Source of the DNA: Novosphingobium sp. PhB57
GTDB lineage: Bacteria > Pseudomonadota > Alphaproteobacteria > Sphingomonadales > Sphingomonadaceae
Length of the DNA stretch: 64,000 nt
Direction of reading: 5' to 3'
NCBI RefSeq assembly: GCF_004342985.1
Contig: NZ_SMBO01000006.1
Span: forward strand, 248,001 to 312,000
Below are positions 7,027 to 15,706 of the stretch, in pieces (the first letter of the stretch is position 1; the number at the start of each line of letters is the position of its first letter). The translations under genes were made by a program, and so were the position numbers. Under the pieces are notes generated by a model. That model had not been told where the DNA came from. It was given only the letters and a program-made list of their open reading frames with translations, and did not search any database.

Positions 7027-9126
7027 ATGCGCGGAAACTTCCGGACGATCCTCGCCACCGCGGCATTTCTTGCGTGCGGGGCCAGCCCGCCGCCCGCCGC
7101 ATCTTCCCAGGCTTCTGCTGCTGCCGGTAATTCCCGTCTCGGCGCTTCCGTTGCTCCGGCGGCTTCCCCGAAGCTCGACGCCGCCGCCATCGCCAAGGCC
7201 CGCTTCGGCAACGATGCCGCCTGGTACGAGCAGCGCATTCCCTTCTTCGAAAGCGCCGATCCCAAGATCGACGCTGTCTATTACTATCGCTGGGGCCTGT
7301 TCCGGGCCCACCAGCGCGACCTGGGCGCGCAGGGCTACGTCACCACCGAATTTGCCGATGACGTGGATTGGCAGCGCGAGCCCTATGCCAGCCTCAACGA
7401 TGCCAGCGGCTTCCACATCGCCGAGGGACGCTGGCTGAACGACCGCCGGTTCACCGACGACTACGTCAATTTCATGTACGAAGGCGGCAACGACCGCCAC
7501 TTTACCGACCACATGGCGGACTCGGTCTGGGGCCGCTATCTCGTCGACGGTGACCGCGCGGCGGTGTTGGCCCACCTCAAGACGATGCGCCACATCTACC
7601 GCCTGTGGGACGAGAAGTTCGACTTTACCAAAGGCCTCTATTTCGTCGAGCCGCTGCTCGATGCCACCGAGTACACCGTCTCCTCGATCGACGCCTCGGG
7701 CGGCAAGGACGGCTTCCGGGGCGGCGATTCCTTCCGGCCCTCGGTCAACAGTTACATGTTCGCCAATGCCCGCGCCTTGTCGCGCATGGCGGAAATGGCG
7801 GGCGACACGGCCATGGCCAGGGAATATGCCGACCGCGCCCAGGCCCTGCGCACGCGCGTGCTGGCAGACTTGTGGAGCCCGAAGCTGGGCCACTTCGTCG
7901 ATCGCTATCAGGTCGATAACGAGCATGTGAAGTACTGGGACCAGATCCGCAATCGCGAGCTGGTGGGCTATCTGCCCTGGATGTTCGATCTGGTGCCGGA
8001 CGATGCGAAGTATTCCCAGGCCTGGGCGCATCTGCTCGATCCCGCGTCCCTGGGGGGCAAGGCCGGGATGCGGACCGTCGAACAGAATTACGAATACTAC
8101 ATGCGGCAGTACCGCTATCTCGGCACCGCGCCCGAGTGCCAGTGGAACGGCCCGATCTGGCCCTACCAGACGACGCAAGTGCTGACCGGCATGGCCAACC
8201 TCCTCGATCACTACGACGAGCATGGCCCGGTGACGCGCAGCGATTACATGCGCCTGCTGCGCCAATATACGCAGATGCACTATCAGGGAGAGGGCCGGAG
8301 CGCGCGTCTCGACCTCGAAGAGGACTATCACCCCGAGACCGGCAAGCCGATCGTCGGGCTGGACCGCAGCCATCATTACTTCCATTCCGGCTATCTCGAT
8401 CTGGTGATGACCGGCCTGGTCGGCATCCGTCCGCGCGCGGACGACGTGCTGGAAGTGAACCCGCTCCTTCCGGCGGCGAACGACGCCCAGGCGCTGGGCT
8501 GGTTCCACATCGAGCGCGTGCCCTATCACGGGCACGAGGTCTCGGTGACCTGGGACGCGGATGGCAGGCGTTATGGCCGCAAGGGGCTGACTATCGCCGT
8601 GGACGGCGCCGAAGTCGCGCATCGCGGCGACCTCGGCCGGATCGAGGTGCCGCTCGCGCGCAAGGCCAACGCGCCGGTCCTGCGTGAGACGAACCTGGCG
8701 GTGCAGCTTGTGCGGGGCAACTTCCCCAAGGCCAGCGCGTCTTCCGGAACCGAGGCGGAGAAGCTCCACGACGGCATCGACGGCCGCGCCTGGTTCTATC
8801 CCGAACTGCCCAATGGCTGGGATTCCGCCGCCGGCGCGAGCGAGCAGTGGTATGCCGTGGACTTCGGCAAGTCGGTCACGCTGGGTGCCACCGAACTGGC
8901 GTTCTTTGCGGACGGCGGAAAGTTCGCGGCGCCGCGCAAGGTCCGGATCGAAGCGTGGCGCGATGGGCGCTGGCAGATCGTGGCGGCGCCCTCTGCCGCG
9001 CCGCTGGCGAACGGCGTGACGCGGCTGAGCTGGACGCCCGTGACGGCAGAGCGGATTCGCGTGGCCATGACGCCGGCGGGCGGGAAAGCGATCCGGCTTG
9101 CGGAACTCAAGGCTTTCGCGCGCTGA
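7027..9126 (+). CDS. Secreted (alpha/alpha)6-type glycoside hydrolase with discoidin-like C-terminal domain
   Basis: A 699-residue protein with an N-terminal export signal (possible but weak lipobox, FLAC at residues 14-17). The central part resembles MGH1/GH63-like (alpha/alpha)6-barrel glycosidases: YYYRWGLFRAHQRD, a segment rich in Asp/Glu and aromatics (DVDWQREPYASLNDASGFHIAEGRW), CQWNGPIWPYQTTQV and LDRSHHYFHSGYLDL. From about residue 560 a separate jelly-roll-like domain follows (KLHDGIDGRAWF, WYAVDFGKSV, RIRVAMTPAGG, IRLAELKAF), which fits an F5/8-type C (discoidin) carbohydrate-binding module. Specificity cannot be read from sequence; its place beside GH43 arabinanases suggests an arabinose- or galactose-containing glycan. 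The start at 7027 has AAGGGG six bases upstream. Confidence 0.78.
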   Translation: MRGNFRTILATAAFLACGASPPPAASSQASAAAGNSRLGASVAPAASPKLDAAAIAKARFGNDAAWYEQRIPFFESADPKIDAVYYYRWGLFRAHQRDLGAQGYVTTEFADDVDWQREPYASLNDASGFHIAEGRWLNDRRFTDDYVNFMYEGGNDRHFTDHMADSVWGRYLVDGDRAAVLAHLKTMRHIYRLWDEKFDFTKGLYFVEPLLDATEYTVSSIDASGGKDGFRGGDSFRPSVNSYMFANARALSRMAEMAGDTAMAREYADRAQALRTRVLADLWSPKLGHFVDRYQVDNEHVKYWDQIRNRELVGYLPWMFDLVPDDAKYSQAWAHLLDPASLGGKAGMRTVEQNYEYYMRQYRYLGTAPECQWNGPIWPYQTTQVLTGMANLLDHYDEHGPVTRSDYMRLLRQYTQMHYQGEGRSARLDLEEDYHPETGKPIVGLDRSHHYFHSGYLDLVMTGLVGIRPRADDVLEVNPLLPAANDAQALGWFHIERVPYHGHEVSVTWDADGRRYGRKGLTIAVDGAEVAHRGDLGRIEVPLARKANAPVLRETNLAVQLVRGNFPKASASSGTEAEKLHDGIDGRAWFYPELPNGWDSAAGASEQWYAVDFGKSVTLGATELAFFADGGKFAAPRKVRIEAWRDGRWQIVAAPSAAPLANGVTRLSWTPVTAERIRVAMTPAGGKAIRLAELKAFAR

Positions 9127-9131
9127 TTTCG

Positions 9132-9190
9132 TTTCCGGCGGGGTTTCCGGCGAGGACGGCAAGTCCCGGAAAGCCCGCCGGAAATTTCTT
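9132..9190 (+). terminator. Terminator after the large glycosidase gene
   Basis: Outer stem TTTCCGGCGGG / CCCGCCGGAAA (11 bp, perfect) enclosing a second shorter stem built from the same motif (TTTCCGG / CCGGAAA), followed by TTTCTTTCGTT. It starts five bases after the stop codon. Confidence 0.8.
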
Positions 9191-9255
9191 TCGTTAACCC
9201 GGAAGAAACTGCCCTGCGCAAGCCGGAATTAACCGTCGGAGCGTCCCTTTGGGGC

Positions 9256-9411
9256 ATGTCTCACGGCTATCCCTTCGCTTCGTTCGTCGCCGCCGCTTCG
9301 TGCTTCGTCGACTTTTCCCTGATGATGCCGGGCTGGCTCGCCGGGATCGCCGCCGCGCACATTGCCTGCGCGGTGCTGTTCATGGGCCTGTTCAAGCACG
9401 AGACCGGCTGA
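9256..9411 (+). CDS. Small membrane protein of unknown function, 51 residues
   Basis: ATG at 9256 to TGA at 9411. The peptide starts MSHGYPFASFVAAASCFVDF and contains two hydrophobic stretches (about residues 7-24 and 27-46), ending KHETG. Codon use has strong G/C at third positions, as in the real neighbouring genes, and the frame differs from the longer arginine-rich frame over the same bases. The ribosome site is weak (CGGAG about 15 bases upstream, GGGG adjacent). It lies between the glycosidase terminator and the convergent dsbD gene. I do not recognise a family. Confidence 0.5.
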   Translation: MSHGYPFASFVAAASCFVDFSLMMPGWLAGIAAAHIACAVLFMGLFKHETG

Positions 9412-9432
9412 AGGCCGTTCCCGTGCCGGTAA

Positions 9433-11523
9433 TCAGGCTCCGGCCTTGCCCGCCAGGAGTTCGGGCGTGAGCACTTGCGGCAGTTGCTCGGCCTTTCCGG
9501 CGCCGCCCGCATACCAGACGTAAAGCGGAACCCCGGCTGCGCCTTGCGCCGTCAGGTAGCGCGTGATCTCCGGATCGCGCCGGGTCCAGTCACCGCGCAG
9601 CACCACCACGCCCGCTTTCTCGAATGCGGCGCGGGTGTCTTCACGCTCGATGGCGACCTGCTCGTTGACCTTGCAGGTGAGGCACCAGTCGGCGGTCATC
9701 CACACGAACACCGGTTTGCCGGCGGCGCGTGCTTCGGCAAGGGCTTTTTCGCTGAAGGGCTTGGCTGCGAGCAGCGAGTCCGACGTCGCCGCGGGCGGGG
9801 CAGGGCGCGGCAGCACGACGAGAGCCAGCACCGCGAGGGCCGCGGCGATCAGGGCGGCGGCCCTGGCGGACTTGCCGCGGTGCTGCGCCCGGCCGGCAAC
9901 GAAGAGCGCCGCCAGGACGAAGAGCAGGCCGGCCAGTGCGGCCAGAGCAAAGCCGGTTCCGCCGACTTTCCATGTCAGCCAGGCCAGCGCCAAGGCGGTC
10001 AGGCCCATGGGCAGCGCCATCCAGTAGCGGAATGTCACCATCCAGCGGCCCGGCCTGGGCATGCGCCTGCGCAGCGCCGGAATGAAGGCGACCGCCAGGA
10101 AGGGCAGGGCGATGCCGAGGCCGAGCGCGGCGAACAGGGTCATCGCGGGCAGCACCGGCAGCAGCAGCGCTGCGCCCATGGCGCTGGCCATGAAGGGGCC
10201 GGTGCAGGGCGTCGCGACGAAGGCTGCCAGAAGTCCGGTCGCGAAAGCGCCCCTGAAATGGCCGGGGCGCGCGGAGCCGGAGGAGGAACCGCTGGAAGAC
10301 GGGCCGCCCGAGGCGAAGCCGGGCACGGTGAACTCGAACAGGCCCAGCAGATTGGCCGTGATGACGGCGGAGAGAAACAGCAGGCCGACGACGACCAGCG
10401 GCTCCTGCAGCTGGAAGGCCCAGCCGACCTGTTCGCCCCCTGCGCGCAAGGCCAGCAGCACGGCGCCGAGACCCAGGCAGGCAAGGATGACGCCCGCGGC
10501 ATAGGCAAGCCCTTCGATCCGGGCATGCTGTTCGCTCTCGCCGGCACGGGCAAGGCTGAGCGCCTTCAGGCTGAGAATCGGGAAGACGCAGGGCATGACG
10601 TTCAGCAGCAGCCCGCCCGCCAGCGCGGCCAGCAGCAGCAGCGGCAGGGACGGCAGCTCAGGTGCCGCGTCGTCGCTGGCCAGCGGCACGCCGCCGACAG
10701 GAACCGTGCCCGGGGCGGCGGAGAAGGCGATGCCGTCGCCGGCTGCATTGAGGCGCAGCACCCCGGTCAGCCGGTCCGTTCCGCGCGCGTCGAGCTTGGC
10801 GCGGGGCAGGGTGACGATCAGCATGTCGCCCTTCCAGGCGAATTGCTGCGCGCCGGCATAATCGATCAGCTTGTCCTCGCCCACGAAGACATGCGGCCCT
10901 TCCAGCGGAGTCGCGGCGGGCAGCGGAATGGCCAGGCGCACCGCGCGGTCATCGAGGCTGAAGGTTCCGGCAGCATCGAGCGGCGCGGGAAGGCGGCGCT
11001 GCCATTCGGCGAAGCGCGGGTCGGCCGGGGCGGAAGGGCCTGTCGCAACCGGCACTTCCACGGCGAGATCGGCTTGTTCGGGCACGCAGATCTGCTCGGT
11101 GCAGGCCAGCCACTGCGCGCGCACATGCACGGGAATCCGGCTTCCCGGCGCTGCCCCGGCCGGCACCGTGAACGGCACCAGGACCGCATAGTCGCTTTCA
11201 TAGACATGGTTCATCAGGCCGGAGACCACCAGCGTCTGCGGCACCGGATAGCGCGGCGCGCCCGTCCGGGCGCCGTCCGGCAATGTCCAGTCGAGCTGCA
11301 TGCCCAGCCCCGCGTCGCCCGGGTTGGACCAGTAGCCGTGCCAACCTTTCTCGGGCGTCATGTGAATGGCGATGGTCGTTTCGCCGCCGGGCGCGGCGGC
11401 AGGACCCGCCACCAGTTCGGCGGCGATGTGCGGTGCAGCGGCCCGCGCGGCGAGCGGCATGAGTACGAGCGCCAGCATCTGACACATGAGTGCCACAAAC
11501 AGGCTATAGCGGCGCTTTTCCAT
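9433..11523 (-). CDS. dsbD: DsbD/ScsB-type thiol:disulfide reductase
   Basis: A 696-residue inner-membrane protein passing electrons from cytoplasmic thioredoxin to periplasmic disulfide proteins. Order: signal peptide (1-28); periplasmic N-terminal domain with the pair Cys141/Cys146 (CTEQICVP); a membrane domain from about residue 292 with its own pair Cys312 (MPCVFP) and Cys440 (ATPCTGP); and a C-terminal thioredoxin-like domain with WCLTCK (Cys614, Cys617). All three redox pairs are present. The long N-terminal domain is more ScsB-like than classical DsbD. A Gly/Ser-rich cytoplasmic loop lies at about 405-420. The start codon faces away from the phoK gene, so the two share a short divergent promoter region. 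Confidence 0.9.
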   Translation of the reverse strand: MEKRRYSLFVALMCQMLALVLMPLAARAAAPHIAAELVAGPAAAPGGETTIAIHMTPEKGWHGYWSNPGDAGLGMQLDWTLPDGARTGAPRYPVPQTLVVSGLMNHVYESDYAVLVPFTVPAGAAPGSRIPVHVRAQWLACTEQICVPEQADLAVEVPVATGPSAPADPRFAEWQRRLPAPLDAAGTFSLDDRAVRLAIPLPAATPLEGPHVFVGEDKLIDYAGAQQFAWKGDMLIVTLPRAKLDARGTDRLTGVLRLNAAGDGIAFSAAPGTVPVGGVPLASDDAAPELPSLPLLLLAALAGGLLLNVMPCVFPILSLKALSLARAGESEQHARIEGLAYAAGVILACLGLGAVLLALRAGGEQVGWAFQLQEPLVVVGLLFLSAVITANLLGLFEFTVPGFASGGPSSSGSSSGSARPGHFRGAFATGLLAAFVATPCTGPFMASAMGAALLLPVLPAMTLFAALGLGIALPFLAVAFIPALRRRMPRPGRWMVTFRYWMALPMGLTALALAWLTWKVGGTGFALAALAGLLFVLAALFVAGRAQHRGKSARAAALIAAALAVLALVVLPRPAPPAATSDSLLAAKPFSEKALAEARAAGKPVFVWMTADWCLTCKVNEQVAIEREDTRAAFEKAGVVVLRGDWTRRDPEITRYLTAQGAAGVPLYVWYAGGAGKAEQLPQVLTPELLAGKAGA

Positions 11524-11620
11524 GAAACTCCCGTGCGTTGGGCGGCGCTTGCGTCATTCGCGCATTCCAGACATCGCTGCATCTGCGCCGATTGTGCCGA
11601 CATTTCAAGGAAGACCCCCG

Positions 11621-13312
11621 ATGCGCCTGCTCTCCTCGTCGCTTGCCCCGCTGGCCCTGATCGCGGCTCTGGCCGTTTCGGCCCCCGCCACGGCGCAGGA
11701 AGCACCGGCCGCTCCCGCGCCTGCCGCCGCCACTTCGGCCGTCTCGCCGCAGGGGCAGCCGAAGCTGATCGTCGCGGTTTCGGTGGACCAGTTCTCGGCA
11801 GACCTCTTCGCCCAGTACCGCGAGCACTTCACCAAGGGCTTCACCCGGCTGCTGCAAGGCGCTGTCTTCGCCTCGGGCTTCCAGTCGCATGCCGCCACCG
11901 AGACCTGCCCCGGCCACTCCACACTGCTGACCGGCGTGCACCCCTCGCGCACGGGCATCACTGCGAATTCCTGGTTCATGCCGGGCATCGGCCGCGCCGA
12001 GAAGGAAGTCTACTGCGTCGAGGACGAGACCAACCCGAAATCGACGCCGGACAAGCCGGTGGTCAGCGCCGCGCACCTCAAGGCGCCGACGCTGGGCGAC
12101 CTCATGAAGAAGCGCAACCCGAAGACCATCAACGCCGCCGTTTCCGCCAAGGACCGTGCCGCCGTGATGATGAGCGGGCATGATACCGATGCCGTCTACT
12201 GGATCGGCCCCAAGGGTTTCACCACGTTCGAGAATCGCAAGATCACCAAGGCTGTCGAAGCCGAGAACGCGGTCATGGCCAGGCGCGTTGCCGCAGGTGA
12301 CGGCGCTCTGCCGGTGCCGGGCTGGTGCGGCAATGTAGACCGCGCGACGCCGATCAAGGACTTCACCATCGGCACCTATCGCTTCCCGCTGGCCGCGGGC
12401 GACTTCAATGCCTATTCCAACGGCCCGCGCATCGATACCGCCACTGCCGAAATGGCCGTTCGGATGGTCGACGAACTGGGCATGGGCAAGGATGCCGTGC
12501 CCGACGTGCTGTCGGTCAGCTTCTCGGCCACTGACAAGGTCGGCCATGCCTTCGGTACCGAGGGCGTGGAAATGTGCATCCAGATGAACGTGCTGGACGA
12601 AGCGCTGGCCACCCTGTTCGACGCCCTCGACGCGCGCGGGATCGACTACGAAGTCGTGCTCAGCGCCGACCATGGCGGCTTCGATGCGCCCGAGCGGCAG
12701 AAGCTGCGCGGCAATCCCGATGCCGCCCGCATCGATCCGGCGCTCTCGGCAAAGGAACTGGCCGCTGCCGTTTCGCAGGAAACCGGCATTACCGTGAAGA
12801 ACGGACCGCTGTTCTACGGTGCGGGCGAGGCGGGCAGCGTCTGGTTCTCGGCCGAACTGACGCCCGATCAGAAGCAGAAGGTCATGGCCGCGCTCGTCGC
12901 ACGCCTGAAGACCAACCCGCAGATCGCCGCGGTCTACACGCAGGACCAGATCATGCAGTGGCCCGAGCCCAAGGGTAACCCGCAGGACTGGACCATGGAG
13001 CAGAAAGTCCGCGCCTCCTTCGTGCCCGGCCGCTCGGGCGAAGTGCAGATGCTGACCGTGCGCGGCGTGGTGCCGGGCAAGCCCGCGCCCTTCAAGGTCG
13101 CCTCGCACGGCAGCCCCTGGGATTACGACCGCCGGGTGCCGATGCTGTTCTGGCGCAAGGGCATGGTCGGCTTCGAACAGCCCACCCCGGTCGAGACCGT
13201 GGACATCGCGCCGACCCTGGCCGCAACCGTGGGTCTGACCGCGCCCGCCGGCACTTGGGACGGAAGGTGTCTCGACATCGACGCCGGAGAGGCCGATAGC
13301 TGCCGTCGATGA
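11621..13312 (+). CDS. phoK: Secreted alkaline phosphatase, PhoK type
   Basis: A 563-residue periplasmic/secreted phosphatase of the nucleotide-pyrophosphatase/phosphodiesterase superfamily, strongly similar over its length to Sphingomonas PhoK as I remember that sequence. Signal peptide residues 1-25 (ATAQ). Metal site Asp56 (SVDQFSADLF), nucleophile Thr95 in ETCPGHSTLLTG, then SADHGGFD and ASHGSPWDYDRRVPMLFWRKGM near the C-terminus; it ends RCLDIDAGEADSC, as in PhoK. I choose ATG 11621 because AAGGAAGA precedes it and the signal peptide begins there; an upstream in-frame ATG at 11522 adds a non-signal tail. The stop overlaps the next gene by four bases. A phosphate-starvation role is typical, but no Pho box was identified. 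Confidence 0.92.
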   Translation: MRLLSSSLAPLALIAALAVSAPATAQEAPAAPAPAAATSAVSPQGQPKLIVAVSVDQFSADLFAQYREHFTKGFTRLLQGAVFASGFQSHAATETCPGHSTLLTGVHPSRTGITANSWFMPGIGRAEKEVYCVEDETNPKSTPDKPVVSAAHLKAPTLGDLMKKRNPKTINAAVSAKDRAAVMMSGHDTDAVYWIGPKGFTTFENRKITKAVEAENAVMARRVAAGDGALPVPGWCGNVDRATPIKDFTIGTYRFPLAAGDFNAYSNGPRIDTATAEMAVRMVDELGMGKDAVPDVLSVSFSATDKVGHAFGTEGVEMCIQMNVLDEALATLFDALDARGIDYEVVLSADHGGFDAPERQKLRGNPDAARIDPALSAKELAAAVSQETGITVKNGPLFYGAGEAGSVWFSAELTPDQKQKVMAALVARLKTNPQIAAVYTQDQIMQWPEPKGNPQDWTMEQKVRASFVPGRSGEVQMLTVRGVVPGKPAPFKVASHGSPWDYDRRVPMLFWRKGMVGFEQPTPVETVDIAPTLAATVGLTAPAGTWDGRCLDIDAGEADSCRR

Positions 13313-14553
13313 ACGACTCTGCAGCGACGCAAGACCAAAAGGCGGAATACCGCGACCTGATCATCCTGGGCGGCGGCCTCGTCGGCATGACGCTGGCGCT
13401 TGCCGCGGCCCGGGCGGGTATCACCAGCCACGTCATCGACCGGGCTGACCCGGCCGACCTGACCGCCGAGGGCGCGGATGGCCGCGCCTCGGCCATCTCG
13501 ACGGCGAGCTGGAACCTCTTCACGAATATCGGCCTAGCGCCCGCGCTGAAGAATCTCGGCTGCCCGATCGATTCGATCGCGGTCACCGATTCGATGAAGC
13601 CTGGCCGGATCGACTTCACGCCCAAGCCCGAGGAAGGCTCGCTGGGCCGCATGTTCGCCAACCGCGACTTGCGCCTCGCCCTCTTCGCCGCCGCGCGCGA
13701 GGAAAAGAACATCGCCTGGCACGTCCGCACCGAAGCGGTACGCCGGGATCGCGGCCCGCACGGGGTGGAAGTGGAACTGTCAGACGGCCGCGTGCTGAAG
13801 TCCAGCCTGCTGGTCGCCGCCGAGGGCCGCCAGTCGCCCACCCGCGACGAGGCCCGCTTCGCCCTTGCCAAGTGGGACTACAAGCACCGCGCCATGGTGA
13901 CCGGGCTGTTCCACGAAAAGTCCCACGCCAACACGGCCTGGGAAATCTTCTATCCGGCCGGGCCTTTCGCCCTGCTGCCGCTACTTGACGACGACCAGGG
14001 CCGTCACCGCAGCGCGCTCGTCTGGACGGTCGCGGAGAAGGATGCCGCGGGGATCATCGCGATGCCCGATGCCATGTTCCTCAACGAAGTGGAAAGCCGC
14101 ATGCACGGCGTGCTCGGCAAGATCACCTTGTCCGCGCCGCGCATGAGCTATCCCTTGCGTTTCCATCACGCCGGTCACGTCATCGACGAGCGGCTTGCGG
14201 TGATCGGCGACGCGGCCCACGGCATGCACCCGATCGCCGGGCAGGGCCTCAACCTCGGCCTGCGCGATGTGGGCGCCCTGGTGGAAGTGCTCACCGAGGG
14301 CATGCGCCTCGGGTTGGAGCCGGGCGACGCCCAGCTGCTGGCGCGCTATGAGAAGTGGCGCAGCCTCGATACCTTCATGGTCATGTCGGTCACCGATGGG
14401 CTGACCCGCCTGTTCGGCATTCCCGGCCGCCTGCCCAGCGCCGCGCGCCGTCTCGGCATGGGCGCGGTACAACGCCTGCCCAGCCTCAAGCGCTTCTTCA
14501 TGGACGAGGCGCGGGGCATGTCGGGCAAGCTGCCCGAGCTTCTGCAGGCATAG
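13309..14553 (+). CDS. FAD-dependent ubiquinone-biosynthesis hydroxylase (UbiH/UbiF/Coq6 family)
   Basis: A 414-residue flavin monooxygenase. An N-terminal dinucleotide fold (LIILGGGLVGMTLALAAARAG, from about residue 18), the DGRASAIS block typical of ubiquinone hydroxylases, and the C-terminal FAD motif GDAAHGMHPIAGQGLNLGLRDV are all present. It probably adds a ring hydroxyl during ubiquinone synthesis; which position cannot be decided, since sphingomonads use broad-specificity members. The start overlaps the phoK stop (ATGA). The coupling with a secreted phosphatase looks positional rather than functional. Confidence 0.88.
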   Translation: MNDSAATQDQKAEYRDLIILGGGLVGMTLALAAARAGITSHVIDRADPADLTAEGADGRASAISTASWNLFTNIGLAPALKNLGCPIDSIAVTDSMKPGRIDFTPKPEEGSLGRMFANRDLRLALFAAAREEKNIAWHVRTEAVRRDRGPHGVEVELSDGRVLKSSLLVAAEGRQSPTRDEARFALAKWDYKHRAMVTGLFHEKSHANTAWEIFYPAGPFALLPLLDDDQGRHRSALVWTVAEKDAAGIIAMPDAMFLNEVESRMHGVLGKITLSAPRMSYPLRFHHAGHVIDERLAVIGDAAHGMHPIAGQGLNLGLRDVGALVEVLTEGMRLGLEPGDAQLLARYEKWRSLDTFMVMSVTDGLTRLFGIPGRLPSAARRLGMGAVQRLPSLKRFFMDEARGMSGKLPELLQA

Positions 14554-14623
14554 AAAGCGGACCTCCGCTTGCACTGTCGCTTGGACGAAGGGTGCAGCGA
14601 GAGGTTCGAGGCCGAAAAAACCA

Positions 14624-14652
14624 CGTCATCCTGAAACAGGTTCGGGATGACG
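14624..14652. repeat. REP-like palindrome
   Basis: CGTCATCCTGAA and TTCGGGATGACG pair (11 of 12) across a five-base loop, between the convergent ubiquinone hydroxylase and mitofilin-like genes. The pattern resembles dispersed CGTCATCC...GGATGACG palindromes of alphaproteobacteria and the one at 37640. It may also act as a terminator. Confidence 0.6.
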
Positions 14653-14736
14653 GGCGTGCAGAGGCGTTAGCCGTCCTTGCCGTGCGGGTCTTGCCGGCGC
14701 CGGATGCACGAGAGCTTTCGCCCTCGCATCCAGACC

Positions 14737-15687
14737 TTATTCCGAAGGAACCGCTTCCGAGGCATCTGCCGAGGGCAGGTCGGTGGGCAGAACGCCCGGC
14801 GTCGCCAGCGGGCTGGGCTGGTCGACGGCCTGGCCTTCCGCGTCGGTGAGGCGGCGCGGTTCGAGCATGGCGGTGGTTTCCAGCAGGTTGAGCGCGTCCT
14901 GCACGTCCTGATAGCGGCGGGCGTCGGCGGTCCAGGTCTGCGCGGCCTGGGCATTGGGCAGGCGCTCGACTTCGCTGATGGCATTGGCGATGCGGCGGGC
15001 CGAGAGCATCAGGCGGGCTCGGTCGATGCGGGCCGTGGGCGTCAGCAGGGTCGAGGATTCGCGGCGCACCACGAAGAGGCTGGACAGTTCGCGGCGGGCC
15101 TTCTGCCACAGGCTTTCGTCGCTCTGGCTTTCGCTCAATTCGGGCGAGAGCGCTTCGAGGCGAGCGGAAAGCTCATCGATGGTGACCGGATTCTTCGAAA
15201 ACTCGATCACCGTCTGTACGGCGCGGGGCTGGGCATTGGTGAAGCGCAGGCGGAGCTGGTCAGCCACGTAGCTGAGCGGTTCCCCGCGATCGACCATGCG
15301 GCGCGCGGCGAAAGCGATCAGCAGCCCTTCGGCGCGGGCGGCATTGCCGGAAGCGGCGTCGGTCTGGAAATCGATCCGCGAAATGCGGTCCTCGATCAGC
15401 GCAAGGCGGCCTTCCACCGAGCTGAGCGAAGAAAGCTGCTCAGGCGAAGCGGGCGCGGTGGCGGCCGGCAGGGCAGGCACCGGGGCTGCCGTCGGCTGCG
15501 TCTCGGGCTGCGGCGCGGCCGGGTCTGCGGCGCGCTGCGGCAGGATCTTGTCCAGCAGCCCGTCCTGCGCGGCCCAGACGACGAGCGCCCCGCCCAGCAG
15601 GAAGGCGATGAATGCCACGAAGAACAGGCCCCCGCGCGAACGCGGACGCGAGATTGGAGAAGGCTGCGGCGAGGTGAAGTCCTGCAT
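14737..15687 (-). CDS. Mitofilin/HemX-like inner-membrane protein
   Basis: A 316-residue protein, third gene of the hemC-hemD unit. The N-terminus is cytoplasmic and Pro/Arg-rich (about 1-20), then one membrane helix (GGLFFVAFIAFLLGGALVVWAA), an Ala/Pro-rich linker (about 50-80) and a helical, probably coiled-coil, periplasmic region. This layout and the position after hemD match the alphaproteobacterial mitofilin-like proteins. ATG 15687 is chosen over an in-frame ATG at 15768 because the latter lies inside hemD and adds a non-membrane, tryptophan/arginine-rich tail. The biochemical role is unknown; a structural link to the haem pathway is only suggested by linkage. Confidence 0.75.
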   Translation of the reverse strand: MQDFTSPQPSPISRPRSRGGLFFVAFIAFLLGGALVVWAAQDGLLDKILPQRAADPAAPQPETQPTAAPVPALPAATAPASPEQLSSLSSVEGRLALIEDRISRIDFQTDAASGNAARAEGLLIAFAARRMVDRGEPLSYVADQLRLRFTNAQPRAVQTVIEFSKNPVTIDELSARLEALSPELSESQSDESLWQKARRELSSLFVVRRESSTLLTPTARIDRARLMLSARRIANAISEVERLPNAQAAQTWTADARRYQDVQDALNLLETTAMLEPRRLTDAEGQAVDQPSPLATPGVLPTDLPSADASEAVPSE

Positions 15688-15706
15688 CAAGTGTGGTTCT
15701 GTCAGT

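Noticed and set aside
4204..9162. A 1652-codon open frame on the minus strand
   Set aside because: It lies exactly opposite the TonB receptor and glycosidase genes, which have clear family motifs; long antisense frames arise from high G/C third positions. Its composition (Val/Arg/Gly/His-rich) matches no fold.
9475..12183. A 902-codon plus-strand frame opposite dsbD
   Set aside because: Shadow of dsbD running into the out-of-frame phoK region; Gly/Gln/Arg-rich with no motif.
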